A stretch of DNA of 64,000 nt from VHCN01 sp964589935 (GTDB taxonomy: Bacteria; Verrucomicrobiota; Verrucomicrobiia; Limisphaerales; VHCN01): positions 62,001-126,000 of the forward strand of contig CAZPVD010000006.1 of assembly GCA_964589935.1 (NCBI GenBank), written 5' to 3'. Both the position numbers and the translations under genes were made by a program. The notes beneath the pieces were generated by a model that was given only the letters and a program-made list of their open reading frames with translations, was not told where the DNA came from and made no database searches. This document shows, piece by piece, positions 1-8,169 of the stretch (positions within the stretch are counted from its first letter, which is position 1; each line of letters opens with the position of its first letter).

Positions 1-1609
1 GTTGTTTCTTGCGCGAGACGATGCCGTTGAGTTCGTAGATGCCCGGTTCGAGCTTGGGGTAGTCAATGCGGTCGAGCACGGTCTTCGGCCCGGCCACGAG
101 CAGCAGCGAGGTCTGCAACACCACGTCCGTCACGAGCAGCGCGCTAAAGAGGTAGCCCTTCTCGTCGCGGTAGTATTCCAGCGCGGCGGTCACATCGGCC
201 TTGCGCTTGTGGAACTGGCCGAAGCCGATCTCCTCGATCTGCGCGACGCTGAAGGCGCGCCCCGCCTCGATGTATTCCTTGCAGTCCGCGGTGATGGCCT
301 GCGCCGCGGGCTTGGAGGTGAGCACGGAGCCGGAGGCGAAGAGCTTCTCGGTGAAGTCGGTGGCGTTCACGCCGGAGAGTTGCTCGAGCCTCGCGAGGAT
401 TTCCGCGTCGCGCGCGGTGGTCGTGGGCGAGGTGAGGTTCAGCGTGTCGGAGACAAGTCCCGCGAGGAGCAGGCCGGCGACGGGCTTGGGCAGTTCGATG
501 CCGTTCCGGAAGAAGCAGTCCGCGACGATGGTGCTGGTGGAGCCGACGGGTTCGTTGCGGAAGAGGATGGGTTGCTGCGTCGTGAGCGCGCCGATGCGGT
601 GGTGGTCAATGATTTCAAGAATCTCGACCTTGTCCGCGCCCTGCACGGCCTGCGAAAGCTCGTTGTGATCCACGAGGATGAGCTGGCGCTCGACTTTTTT
701 CAGGAAGTCGGTCTTGGAGAGCACGCCCACGGTGCGGCCCTGCGTGTCGAGCACGGGAAAGGCGTGGAACTGCGACGCCGTCGCGACGGCCTGCACGTCG
801 GCAAGGGATTCATCCTCCCCAAATGTGAGGAAGTGCTCATGGATAACGTGCTTCACGGCAATCGCCGCGCGGCAGAGCGCCGCGGTGCTGGCGGTGTCGT
901 GCGGCGAGAGGACGAGGGAGACTTCGTTTTGCTTCGCGGCCTCGACGGTCTTGCGTTCCACGTCCAGCCCGCCGGTGACGATGACGAGGCGGACGCGCTC
1001 ACGGATGGCGAGGTTCTGCACGTCCCAGCGGTCGCCGACGACGACGATGAGCTTCTCGCGCGGATACTTCTCCAGCCGTTCGGCGAAGGACTCGACGCTC
1101 ATCGCGCCGATCATGAGCACGAGGTCCTCCTCGCGGTCCGGCTCGGTGGCGAAGAGCATCTTGCCGCCGAGGCAGCGCGCGAGGCCGCGCACGGAGCAGA
1201 GCACGCGGCGCGAATCGAATGGCTTGCTGCCCGCGGGAAAAAAGAACTGCGAAATCTTGAAGAGCGAAAGCAGGCCACGGCAGGAACGGTCGTCGTTGAG
1301 GACGGGCAGCGCGCGAATGTTGCGCTCGTCCATGAGCGTGAGCGCCTCGGCCACGGTGGCGTCGGGCGCGACGCTGACGACGTTCGGCTGCATCACGTCG
1401 CGGACCTTCGGTGACACGTCGGCGATGAAGCGCGGCGGCTCGACGCCAAACGTGCGCAGGACGAAGTCAATGCGTTCGTTCGTGTCGCCGCAGCGCGCGG
1501 CGACCGCGCCGGGCAGGCCGGTGCGGCGCTTGAACTCCGCGTAGCCGATGGCCGAGCAGATGGCGTCGGTGTCGGGGTTGCGGTGTCCGATGACGAGAAC
1601 TTCACTCAT
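1..1609 (-). CDS. Manganese-dependent inorganic pyrophosphatase with CBS and DRTGG domains (3' end cut by window edge)
   Basis: Family II pyrophosphatase that hydrolyses PPi to phosphate in the cytoplasm. The start ATG is at 1609 and 536 codons are visible; the reading frame is still open at the left edge. The visible C-terminus ends in the SRKKQ motif that closes the DHHA2 active-site region, so only about ten residues are probably missing. In order: a DHH domain beginning with the metal motif GHRNPDTDAICSA (about residues 8-20), a first CBS domain (about 70-125), a DRTGG domain (about 125-245), a second CBS domain (about 245-300), then the metal-binding VDHNE and IDHHRIG motifs and the DHHA2 region. 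In this family CBS/DRTGG inserts bind adenine nucleotides and diadenosine polyphosphates and regulate activity. The long open frame on the opposite strand is a GC-rich shadow. Confidence 0.93.
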   Translation of the reverse strand, partial: MSEVLVIGHRNPDTDAICSAIGYAEFKRRTGLPGAVAARCGDTNERIDFVLRTFGVEPPRFIADVSPKVRDVMQPNVVSVAPDATVAEALTLMDERNIRALPVLNDDRSCRGLLSLFKISQFFFPAGSKPFDSRRVLCSVRGLARCLGGKMLFATEPDREEDLVLMIGAMSVESFAERLEKYPREKLIVVVGDRWDVQNLAIRERVRLVIVTGGLDVERKTVEAAKQNEVSLVLSPHDTASTAALCRAAIAVKHVIHEHFLTFGEDESLADVQAVATASQFHAFPVLDTQGRTVGVLSKTDFLKKVERQLILVDHNELSQAVQGADKVEILEIIDHHRIGALTTQQPILFRNEPVGSTSTIVADCFFRNGIELPKPVAGLLLAGLVSDTLNLTSPTTTARDAEILARLEQLSGVNATDFTEKLFASGSVLTSKPAAQAITADCKEYIEAGRAFSVAQIEEIGFGQFHKRKADVTAALEYYRDEKGYLFSALLVTDVVLQTSLLLVAGPKTVLDRIDYPKLEPGIYELNGIVSRKKQ

Positions 1610-1728
1610 GCAAATGCCCGGCGAAGCTACCGGGCGGAAGCGAATGGAAAAAGGAAAAAGGCGCGAAACCCAAGCGATCCCATTTGAGCCTCCACTCCGA
1701 TCATAGAACGATGTAAGATTCTCGGCGA

Positions 1729-2538
1729 ATGATGAGACGCGCCTGGATGACGTTGCAGACGATTCTGCCGCACGCGCTTTGTCTCATCGGCGTTGCGGTT
1801 CCCTCGTCGTTGGCGCAGCAAATCTATTTCAACGATTTCAACGGCCCGATTGGCTCGACTTATCCGGAGTGGACTTCCTCGCCCATCACTTATGCGAGCA
1901 CGACGCTGCCGCCCAAGTCCGGCGCGCTGCCGGCGCCGGCCGTGACGAATTGCGCGTCGCCCAAGGGCGGGCAGCGGTTCCTCGGCGAGTTCGGCGGGCC
2001 GCTCATCGCGGCGCAAGGCGACCCGGCCTACATGCGCGTGCGGGTGGATCAAACCATTCATCTCACGCTGACCAATCTGCCGCCGCACGCCGCGGTGAGG
2101 GTGGAGTTCGACCTTTATCTTCTGAAGTCGTGGGACGGCAACAGCCCCGCCTACGGGCCGGATCGCTGGAAACTGAGCGTCGCGAGCGGGCCTGTCCTGC
2201 TGGACACGACGTTCTCGAACAATCCAAAGTTGAAGACGGACGGGAGTTACCAGAACTATCCCAAGCCGGGCAGTCTGCCGTGGACGGGCGCGGCATCCAC
2301 GAACACGCTCGGCTACAGCGGTTTTTTTGCGGACAGCATTTATCATCTGGAATACAGCTTCATCCACACGGAGCGCGCGTTGGTGCTGGACTTCAGCAGC
2401 AGTTTGTTTGAAGGCAAGGGCACGGTGGACGAAAGTTGGGGACTCGACAACGTGAGGGTTACGGCGCTTCCGGCGGTTCCGCAGGAGAAGGACAAGCCGC
2501 AAGCGAACAAACAACAGCGAAGCAAGTTGACGAAGTGA
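1729..2538 (+). CDS. Secreted protein of unknown function
   Basis: This 269-residue protein begins with two consecutive ATG codons (1729 and 1732) and a signal peptide whose hydrophobic core ends near SSLAQQ (about residues 22-30). The mature part has no motif I can name. It is rich in beta-type sequence with many Gly, Ser and Thr, includes a DLYLLKSWDGNS stretch and ends in ESWGLDNVRV, a pattern common near the end of carbohydrate-binding-like sandwich domains of this phylum. The last 20 residues are a Lys/Gln-rich hydrophilic tail. It is divergent from the pyrophosphatase gene, 119 bp apart. Export is well supported; the function is unknown. Confidence 0.75.
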   Translation: MMRRAWMTLQTILPHALCLIGVAVPSSLAQQIYFNDFNGPIGSTYPEWTSSPITYASTTLPPKSGALPAPAVTNCASPKGGQRFLGEFGGPLIAAQGDPAYMRVRVDQTIHLTLTNLPPHAAVRVEFDLYLLKSWDGNSPAYGPDRWKLSVASGPVLLDTTFSNNPKLKTDGSYQNYPKPGSLPWTGAASTNTLGYSGFFADSIYHLEYSFIHTERALVLDFSSSLFEGKGTVDESWGLDNVRVTALPAVPQEKDKPQANKQQRSKLTK

Positions 2539-2597
2539 ACGCGCACAGCCGTTGCACGGGCTTGCTTCACAGGGAGAATTCCTCCAAGCTCCAACTC

Positions 2598-2834
2598 ATG
2601 AGCGAACCCAACATCTGCCAGCGCGCGCCACTCGTCCAGAAAATCGAACCCGGCACTTATTGGTGGTGCGCGTGCGGCCGTTCAAAGAGCCAGCCGTTTT
2701 GCGACGGCTCGCACAAGGGAAGCGGCTTCTCCCCGAAACAGATCGAGATCACCGAGGCGAAGACGGTCGCGTGGTGCATGTGCAAGCACACGAAGAATTC
2801 GCCCTTCTGCGACGGCAGCCACAGCAAAGTGTAG
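2598..2834 (+). CDS. Double CDGSH iron-sulfur domain protein
   Basis: A 78-residue protein. The ATG at 2598 is chosen because the upstream extension in the same frame (to 2436) overlaps the preceding gene and has no domain character. Two CDGSH-type 2Fe-2S motifs are visible: CACGRSKSQPFCDGSH (about residues 27-42) and CMCKHTKNSPFCDGSH (about 61-76). Each gives the C-x-C...C...H (3Cys-1His) ligand set of the mitoNEET/CDGSH family. Tandem CDGSH domains in one chain are usual for bacterial members. The likely role is redox or electron transfer; the physiological partner is unknown. Confidence 0.9.
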   Translation: MSEPNICQRAPLVQKIEPGTYWWCACGRSKSQPFCDGSHKGSGFSPKQIEITEAKTVAWCMCKHTKNSPFCDGSHSKV

Positions 2835-2928
2835 GAATTGCCGGTTGCTGATTTGCTGTAGAGCGAGCGTTTGTTAGGAACCTCGCGGGATCAATCGCAA
2901 TTCGCAAATCCGAAATCAGAGATTTGCT

Positions 2929-3411
2929 TCACTCCTTCTTCTTGAACAGATCGAGGACGTCCGGGTTGTTCAAGTCCACGAGGTCGTAGCTTAATTCGGG
3001 ATTGCGGGCGTGGGCTTTGCGAATTTGCTCACGCAGGCGCATCACGGCGGGCATGGCGCTGCTGCGCACGGCGCCGGCCGTGAGCGTGGTCTTGAACGTG
3101 ATGAACAGGAGGCATTCCTCATCCACGTCCATCACGGTGGCGGAGAAGTTCTCGCCGTTCATGGTCACGCTGCTGAAGCCGCGGTCGGCGAGCTGGCCGA
3201 CGAAGAGAAGTTCGCCAGCGTTGTAGGCGTTCGAGGCGAGCGAGGCGAGCGCGACGGTGTCGAGCTTGCCGGTCGCGCCGCACGCGCGCAGGAGCGGGCC
3301 GTTGCGATGCACGAAGAGGGCGAACGTCGCGCCGCTGCGGTTGAGGACACCGCTGAGAATGGCGTCAATCTCGTCGAGATCTTCCTGAAGCAGTTGTGGA
3401 AAGCCGGTCAT
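2929..3411 (-). CDS. Roadblock/LC7 domain protein, MglB-like
   Basis: A 160-residue cytoplasmic protein. Residues about 8-125 form a roadblock/LC7 fold: an N-terminal helix (QLLQEDLDEIDAILSGVL), strands around ATFALFVHRNGPLL and FSSVTMNGENFSATVMD, and a closing segment around LLFITFKTTLT. In MglB this fold dimerises and acts on MglA as a GTPase-activating partner. The C-terminal 35 residues are a charged helix plus tail. The gene lies one base downstream of the MglA-like GTPase gene (stop 3413-3415, ATG 3411-3409), so the two are almost certainly co-transcribed and probably form a GTPase-GAP pair. That specific activity is inferred from the family and context. Confidence 0.88.
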   Translation of the reverse strand: MTGFPQLLQEDLDEIDAILSGVLNRSGATFALFVHRNGPLLRACGATGKLDTVALASLASNAYNAGELLFVGQLADRGFSSVTMNGENFSATVMDVDEECLLFITFKTTLTAGAVRSSAMPAVMRLREQIRKAHARNPELSYDLVDLNNPDVLDLFKKKE

Positions 3412-3412
3412 G

Positions 3413-4030
3413 CTACGCGGCCTTGCGCGAGGCGGGGTTGATGAACTTGTGGATGAGCATCGAGGCGACGGCGTTGAGCGGCTCGAATACGCCCTCGCAG
3501 CGCGTCGCCACGCCCCCGAAGGACGGCACGCGCGTCTCGCGGTTGTTCAGCAGGAATTCCATGTATTCCGTCGGCGCGGCATTGGGCAGGTCGCGCTTGT
3601 TGTATTGCAGCACATAGGGAATGTCGGCGAGGTTGAGCTTGAGCGTGCGCAGGTTGTCCTCAAGATTTTTGAAGCTCTCGATGTTCTCCTCCATCTTGTC
3701 GCAGTTGGAGTCGGCGACGAACACGATGCCGTCCACGCCGCGAAGCACGAGCTGGCGCGTGGTGTTGTAGATGACCTGGCCGGGCACGGTGTAGAGCTGG
3801 AACTTCGTCTTGAAGCCGCGCACCGTCATGGTTTCGATGGGGAAGAAGTCGAAGAAGAGCGTGCGGTCGGAACTCGTCGCGAGGCTGACGAGTTTGCTCA
3901 TGCTCTCGGGCGTGTTGGTGTGGACGTGGGCGTGAACCTGTTCGAGGTTGGTTGTCTTGCCACCGCGGGCCGGACCGTAATAGACGATCTTGACCTGCAG
4001 TTCCTTGATGGCTTGGTTGATGATGGCCAT
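3413..4030 (-). CDS. MglA-type small Ras-like GTPase
   Basis: A 205-residue Ras-superfamily GTPase of the bacterial MglA group. The P-loop is GPARGGKT (residues 19-26), the switch II region is TVPGQ (81-85) followed by the MglA-typical RGVDGIVFVADS, and the base-specificity motif is NKRD (144-147). MglA proteins in Myxococcus set cell polarity and activate gliding and pilus machines, with roadblock proteins as partners. Here the gene is flanked on both sides by roadblock-domain genes on the same strand (6-bp gap upstream, 1-bp gap downstream), which supports a regulated GTPase module. Catalytic motifs look intact. The cellular process controlled cannot be read from the sequence. Confidence 0.93.
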   Translation of the reverse strand: MAIINQAIKELQVKIVYYGPARGGKTTNLEQVHAHVHTNTPESMSKLVSLATSSDRTLFFDFFPIETMTVRGFKTKFQLYTVPGQVIYNTTRQLVLRGVDGIVFVADSNCDKMEENIESFKNLEDNLRTLKLNLADIPYVLQYNKRDLPNAAPTEYMEFLLNNRETRVPSFGGVATRCEGVFEPLNAVASMLIHKFINPASRKAA

Positions 4031-4035
4031 GCGGT

Positions 4036-5178
4036 TCAGCGGGTGAGTTCGACAACGAGCGCTTGCAATTGCGTCGTGGGCAGCGATGCGCCGGCACGCC
4101 CGGCGATGGCGACAAAAAATGTCCCTGCATCAAACAGCATCCACGGCACGCCCGCGGCATTGAGGCTGAATGAAGTCACATCACCGAGGTTCAAGCTTCC
4201 CACCGCCTGGTCGAGACGGTCGAAAGCCTGCGGCAGCAGCGAGGCGAGACGGTCGCTGAGGATTCCCGGCGGCATTTGCTGCGCGACAATCAGCCCCTGA
4301 TGCGATGACACGAACGCGCCCGCCACGCCCGGCAGGCCGAGCGCCGAACGCACGACATCCGCCGGCGTCATGCGCGAACGCGCGCTGATGAAAGTCGTGT
4401 TCCCTGACTGCCCCGACATCCGATACTGGTGGTTCAGATAGAGCGGCGTCAGGACGCTGAGAGGCAGCGTGAGCGTGGTATCGTCGTAAGTGGAAGGCTG
4501 CGAATTCGGCGTGGGAACGGCCCAACTGCGAAGCTGCTTCCACGTGTAGGCCACGCGGCCCGTCTTGAGCGCGGCACCAACATCATCGCTCGGCAGCGCG
4601 AGGCCGTTGATGCCGAGCACGGTGATTTCGCGGCGCAAACCGTCTGGCCAGTCGGCACTCAATTCGGAAATGGGCGCCTTGAGAAATGCCGTGCTCGCCG
4701 TGCTGCCGGCGCGCGCGACGGCGGTGGATGGCTTGGGCGCGTGCGGATGGCCCGTAGTCACCGGCGCGGGAGCCGGTGCCATAAGCGAGGGATCGCCCTT
4801 CTTCAGGAACGGCGGCTTCATGTCCGCGGGCACGGAAGCGACTTTTTGATCCGGCCGGCGCGCGAGCAACGATACGGGCAGTCTGGATAAGAGCACGTCC
4901 AGTGAAAGTGTCACGAGCACTTCATCGTGCGCCGTGGAATCGGAGAAAACACCGGGCGGCCCCGCGACGCGGATTCGGAAAAAAGGGATTTTCACCGAGC
5001 CGGTGGGCAGTTGTTCCAGAAGCTGCGCGGGTTCGAGCTTGAGCGTGGCATCCGGCGGCGGTGGATTCGCGATGATTGTTGTGAGCGGCGGCTTGAGCTT
5101 TTCGACCAGCGCCGCGAGAGGGATGGTCACGGGGCCGGACGCGCCCTGTTCTGGATGAATGTGTTGTGTGTCAGACAT
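4036..5178 (-). CDS. Roadblock/LC7-like protein with an internally duplicated N-terminal module
   Basis: A 380-residue protein. The start is placed at ATG 5178 (MSDTQHIH...) because the open frame upstream overlaps the divergent response-regulator gene. Residues about 280-380 resemble a roadblock fold (a SALGLPGVAGAFVSSHQG strand region, then ALVVEL at the end). The N-terminal half contains two related blocks, residues 46-105 and 193-248. Each reads roughly L-x-L...LLxxL-x-T-G-x-V...R...(S/T)xxD...(V/T)TLxLSVL. They are separated by a Pro/Ala-rich linker (about 106-165). The gene ends 6 bp before the MglA gene, so it is probably an operon partner and possibly an effector or scaffold for the GTPase. 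The function of the duplicated module is unknown. Confidence 0.8.
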   Translation of the reverse strand: MSDTQHIHPEQGASGPVTIPLAALVEKLKPPLTTIIANPPPPDATLKLEPAQLLEQLPTGSVKIPFFRIRVAGPPGVFSDSTAHDEVLVTLSLDVLLSRLPVSLLARRPDQKVASVPADMKPPFLKKGDPSLMAPAPAPVTTGHPHAPKPSTAVARAGSTASTAFLKAPISELSADWPDGLRREITVLGINGLALPSDDVGAALKTGRVAYTWKQLRSWAVPTPNSQPSTYDDTTLTLPLSVLTPLYLNHQYRMSGQSGNTTFISARSRMTPADVVRSALGLPGVAGAFVSSHQGLIVAQQMPPGILSDRLASLLPQAFDRLDQAVGSLNLGDVTSFSLNAAGVPWMLFDAGTFFVAIAGRAGASLPTTQLQALVVELTR

Positions 5179-5261
5179 GCGGCTCGCGGCTGGTGCTGGA
5201 CAGCCCGCTTCTTCTGTCCCAAATCGCTTGATGTGGCAAACAAAAAGCGCAAACTTCGTGT

Positions 5262-6332
5262 GTGCCGGTTCAATATAAAATCCTCGTGCTCGACGACGAG
5301 CCGGGTTTTCTCCAGATGTGCCAGGAGCTGCTCGCCGCGCTCCCGATGCATCCGGAGGTCCACACGGTGACTTCCGGCGCGGATGCCCTCGCGCGTCTGG
5401 ACACGGAGCCGTTTTCACTGCTGCTCACGGATTTGCGGATGCCGGGCATGGACGGCTTTCAAGTGCTCTCCATTGTCCGGCGCAAGTTTCCCGACATGCG
5501 CACCATCGTGATGACGGCCGTCATGGATGAGCAGTATCGCACGCGCGCTTATTCGCTGGGCATTGACCTTTATCTTGAAAAGCCGCGCAACACGCAGGAA
5601 ACAAAACTCTTCATCGAGTGCATTGAATCCCTTCTCACACGCGAGCAACACGGCGGCTTCCGCGGCGTGCAGAGCAAGAGCCTCATGGACATCATCCAGA
5701 TGGAATGCGTCTCGATGAGTTCCACCGTGCTCAAGATTCGCAACGGCGCGGTCGAGGGCCGCATCTGGATTCAAAATGGCGACGTGGTGGACGCCGAGAC
5801 CGGCAGCCTTGCCGCTGAGGAGGCCTTCAAGGCCATCCTCGCGTGGAAGTCCGGCAGCTTCGAGACGCTCCCGCCCGACCCGACACGCGAGCGCCGCATC
5901 TTCGCAAACTATCAGGGCCTCCTGCTCGATTCCGCGCAGACCGCGGATGAAGTTCGCTCCGGAGAAATTCCCGTCGAACGAATCGCCGAGGGCACGGCGC
6001 CGGCCTCGCCGCTCGCGATGCTCGCCAGGTTCAAGGGTGTGGAATTCGTCGTCGCGCTCCAGCCCGCCGCGCCCAAACCGCTCGACCACTGGTCGTGCGC
6101 GAACCCCGATCAGGTCGCCGACTGGACGCGCAAGACCTTGCAGAGCTTTCGCGTGCTCGGCGAGAAGCTGAACCTCGGCGGCCTCGACACGATTGTCGGC
6201 ATCGGCACGCAGCGCAACCTCGGCGTCGCGCCGCAAGGCGAGCGCACTCTTTGCGCCGGCTTCAGCCGCGCGCTGCCCACCGACGAGGCGCGCAAAACAC
6301 TCAAGCAAATGCTCGCACAATGGGCTTCCTGA
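5262..6332 (+). CDS. Response regulator with DUF4388 (PATAN-type) domain and roadblock-like C-terminus
   Basis: A 356-residue protein starting with GTG at 5262, 83 bp from the divergent roadblock gene. Residues about 5-125 are a CheY-like receiver with the acidic pair DDE, the phospho-acceptor in LLTDLRMPGMDG and the conserved Lys in LEKPR. Residues about 140-235 match DUF4388 (SKSLMDIIQMECVSMSS, then ALAWKSGSFETLP-like sequence), a module often attached to receivers and GTPase-linked signalling proteins. The last 90 residues (from about 265) look roadblock-like, but this is weaker. Its position next to the MglA/roadblock genes suggests that a phosphorylation signal feeds into GTPase control. 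The cognate kinase is not adjacent. Its stop overlaps the next gene by 13 bp. Confidence 0.87.
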   Translation: MPVQYKILVLDDEPGFLQMCQELLAALPMHPEVHTVTSGADALARLDTEPFSLLLTDLRMPGMDGFQVLSIVRRKFPDMRTIVMTAVMDEQYRTRAYSLGIDLYLEKPRNTQETKLFIECIESLLTREQHGGFRGVQSKSLMDIIQMECVSMSSTVLKIRNGAVEGRIWIQNGDVVDAETGSLAAEEAFKAILAWKSGSFETLPPDPTRERRIFANYQGLLLDSAQTADEVRSGEIPVERIAEGTAPASPLAMLARFKGVEFVVALQPAAPKPLDHWSCANPDQVADWTRKTLQSFRVLGEKLNLGGLDTIVGIGTQRNLGVAPQGERTLCAGFSRALPTDEARKTLKQMLAQWAS

Positions 6333-6610
6333 ACATCTTCTCCAAGACCCCTTCGGAAACGAAGCTCGAGCGCCTGCCCTCCGGCAGCTTCACGCTCGAC
6401 CGCAACGGCCGCGTCATCGCCTCGACGCTGCCCGCGTCCTTCCCCGATGACCTCCGCAAGCAGATCGGCGCCACTGTGATTGAAGCCTTCACCTCGGCCC
6501 GCGCGGCGAACCTCCCGCTCACCGAGCTGCACGCGCACTTCGGCGGCCTCAAGCTCACCGCCAAGGAACAGCGCGGCGGTGCGATGATTATGCTTGCCCC
6601 GGCACGCTGA
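6320..6610 (+). CDS. Small roadblock-like protein
   Basis: A 96-residue protein whose ATG (6320) lies inside the end of the response-regulator gene, a 13-bp overlap indicating translational coupling. The sequence has the outline of a single roadblock/LC7 fold: strand GSFTLDRNGRVIASTLP (about residues 20-36), an amphipathic helix (DDLRKQIGATVIEAFTSA) and a strand ending GGAMIMLAP. No catalytic residues are expected. Members of this fold dimerise and bind small GTPases, so it could be a further partner of the MglA-like protein encoded nearby. The assignment rests on pattern and context, without a strong motif. Confidence 0.7.
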   Translation: MGFLNIFSKTPSETKLERLPSGSFTLDRNGRVIASTLPASFPDDLRKQIGATVIEAFTSARAANLPLTELHAHFGGLKLTAKEQRGGAMIMLAPAR

Positions 6611-6636
6611 AGGGCCGCTAAATCCCGCCACGCGCC

Positions 6637-7047
6637 ATGAGCAGCGAAAAGAAAAAAATTGACGACCTCATCACCCAGCTCGAAGCCCACGTCGAGAGCT
6701 GGAAGAACTTCAACCGCTTTCTCAACAAGGCGCGCAGCAAGCAGTTCAGCGAGGACGACGAATCCGAGTTCCTCGAAACCAAGAGCGTCATCCTGCAGGA
6801 GCTGGAAGTCATCTGCGCCTCCTTCGAGAGCGGCGCGCCGAACAAGGAGGAAATCCGCGCCCTCATCAACAACGCGCCCTCCATCCGCTACCTCGGCGAG
6901 CTGAACGAGAACACCCTGCGCAGCCTCGAAAACCAGTGGCACCGCGTCTTCGGCGACTGGCAGACCCTCCTCGGCCAGCTCAAGGTCAAGCAGCGCGAAC
7001 TGGCCGCGACCGGCGGCTTCTTCAGCAAACTCTTCGGGAAAAAGTAG
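6637..7047 (+). CDS. Helical protein of unknown function in the MglA cluster
   Basis: A 136-residue protein starting at ATG 6637, 26 bp after the roadblock-like gene and on the same strand, so probably the last gene of the same transcript. It is predicted almost entirely helical and highly charged (for example DDLITQLEAHVESWKNF and DDESEFLETKSVILQEL). It has no membrane segment, no cysteine ligand set and a short basic, aromatic tail (FFSKLFGKK) that could contact a membrane or partner. I recognise no family. It ends 22 bp before the convergent ExbD gene. Confidence 0.75.
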   Translation: MSSEKKKIDDLITQLEAHVESWKNFNRFLNKARSKQFSEDDESEFLETKSVILQELEVICASFESGAPNKEEIRALINNAPSIRYLGELNENTLRSLENQWHRVFGDWQTLLGQLKVKQRELAATGGFFSKLFGKK

Positions 7048-7068
7048 GCGGAACGCCGACCAAACAGC

Positions 7069-7485
7069 TCAACGACCGGCCGGCTTCGTGAACGCCGTCA
7101 CGCTCTGGATTTTCGCCGCGCGCGCCGCGTCCATCACCTTCACGATCTCGCCGAATGGCGCATCCGTGTCCGCGCGGATGGAGAGCGTGGCCTGCGGGTT
7201 GCCGGCGGCGCGCAACGCAAGCTCCTCCTCAAGCCGCTGGATGGTCACGGGCTTGTCGCCGAGGTAGAGGTGCGGCTCCTGCTTGGCGACGGTGACGACG
7301 AGCGGGGCGTTCTCGGTCGCGCCCTCCTTCGCCTGCTTGGAGACGGGCAGCGCGAGCTTGATGGCCGGCTGCTGCTTGAACGTCGTGCTCACGACGAGAA
7401 AAATCAGCACCACCATCAGCACGTCAATCAGCGACACGATGATGACCGAGGGCGGGGTGCGCCGTTTGCGGAGCAGAAAGCGCAT
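7069..7485 (-). CDS. ExbD/TolR family biopolymer transport protein
   Basis: A 138-residue inner-membrane protein. ATG 7485 is chosen over upstream in-frame codons because it directly precedes the membrane helix and sits on the stop of the ExbB gene (TGATG overlap). After a short basic N-terminus (MRFLLRKRRTPPS) comes one transmembrane helix, VSLIDVLMVVLIFLVVSTTF, containing the conserved Asp (ID) that carries protons in ExbD/TolR/MotB-type channels. A periplasmic domain follows, ending in the typical FGEIVKVMDAARAAKIQSV. With the ExbB-like protein it would form a proton-driven motor. The specific output (TonB, Tol or other) is discussed with the TonB-like gene. Confidence 0.92.
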   Translation of the reverse strand: MRFLLRKRRTPPSVIIVSLIDVLMVVLIFLVVSTTFKQQPAIKLALPVSKQAKEGATENAPLVVTVAKQEPHLYLGDKPVTIQRLEEELALRAAGNPQATLSIRADTDAPFGEIVKVMDAARAAKIQSVTAFTKPAGR

Positions 7486-8081
7486 CACCTCGTCTCCGGC
7501 TTCACGTAGAAGCGCCGCAGGAAGTCGTCGCACTGGCTCTCCAGCTCCACGGCGAGCGTCTCCACCTTGCGCGTGAAATAGCTCCACGCCACCAGCGAGG
7601 GGATCGCGATGAGCAGCCCCATCATCGTCGCGCGCAACGCCAGCGCGATGCCGCCGGCGAACACCCCGCTCTCGCCCGAACTCACCGCGCCGAGGTTGCC
7701 GAAGAGCATGATCAAACCGTAAATCGTCCCCACCAGTCCGAGCAGCGGCGCGATGCCGGTGATGATTTCGAGGACGACGATGCCGCGTTCGAGCTGCGCG
7801 ACCTCGTGGCGCGCGCGCGTTTGCAGCGCCTCGATGTTCTCCGCGCGCGGGCAGTCCAAGTGCGTCGCCGCCGCGATGAGCAGCCGGCTCAACGGGGACG
7901 GGTGCTTCTCGCAGATGCGGTGCAGCATCGGCAGTTCGCCGTCGCTCTTGCAGTTGCGCGCCGCCTCGGCCACGCCGGGCGGGATGACGCGGTCCCAGCG
8001 CAGCGCCAGCGCGCGCTCGATGATGAACGTGACGCTGACAATCGAGGTCAGCACCAGCAGAAGCAGAATCAGGTTTTCCAT
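7485..8081 (-). CDS. MotA/TolQ/ExbB proton channel family protein
   Basis: A 198-residue protein with three membrane helices: residues about 3-25, about 108-135 (ITGIAPLLGLVGTIYGLIMLF) and about 150-170 (ALRATMMGLLIAIPSLVAW). The GLVGTIYG and ALRATMMGLLIAIP motifs are the signature of TolQ/ExbB stator units. The ExbD gene follows with a one-base stop/start overlap. The ring of this protein around ExbD converts proton flow into force transmitted across the periplasm. The TonB-like gene lies 88 bp upstream on the same strand, so the three probably form one transcription unit. Confidence 0.93.
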   Translation of the reverse strand: MENLILLLLVLTSIVSVTFIIERALALRWDRVIPPGVAEAARNCKSDGELPMLHRICEKHPSPLSRLLIAAATHLDCPRAENIEALQTRARHEVAQLERGIVVLEIITGIAPLLGLVGTIYGLIMLFGNLGAVSSGESGVFAGGIALALRATMMGLLIAIPSLVAWSYFTRKVETLAVELESQCDDFLRRFYVKPETR

Positions 8082-8169
8082 GTGTCAGACAAACGCGGGC
8101 GGAATTGAAGCGTGTTCAACGGACGCCGCGCAAGTGGTTTGATTCGATCCGGCGGGAAAGTTTTCTCCG

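Noticed and set aside
2..1414. 470-residue open frame on the plus strand
   Set aside because: It lies antisense to the CBS/DRTGG pyrophosphatase, which has clear motifs; the sequence is low-complexity Ala/Gly/Asp/Arg-rich as expected of a GC-rich shadow.
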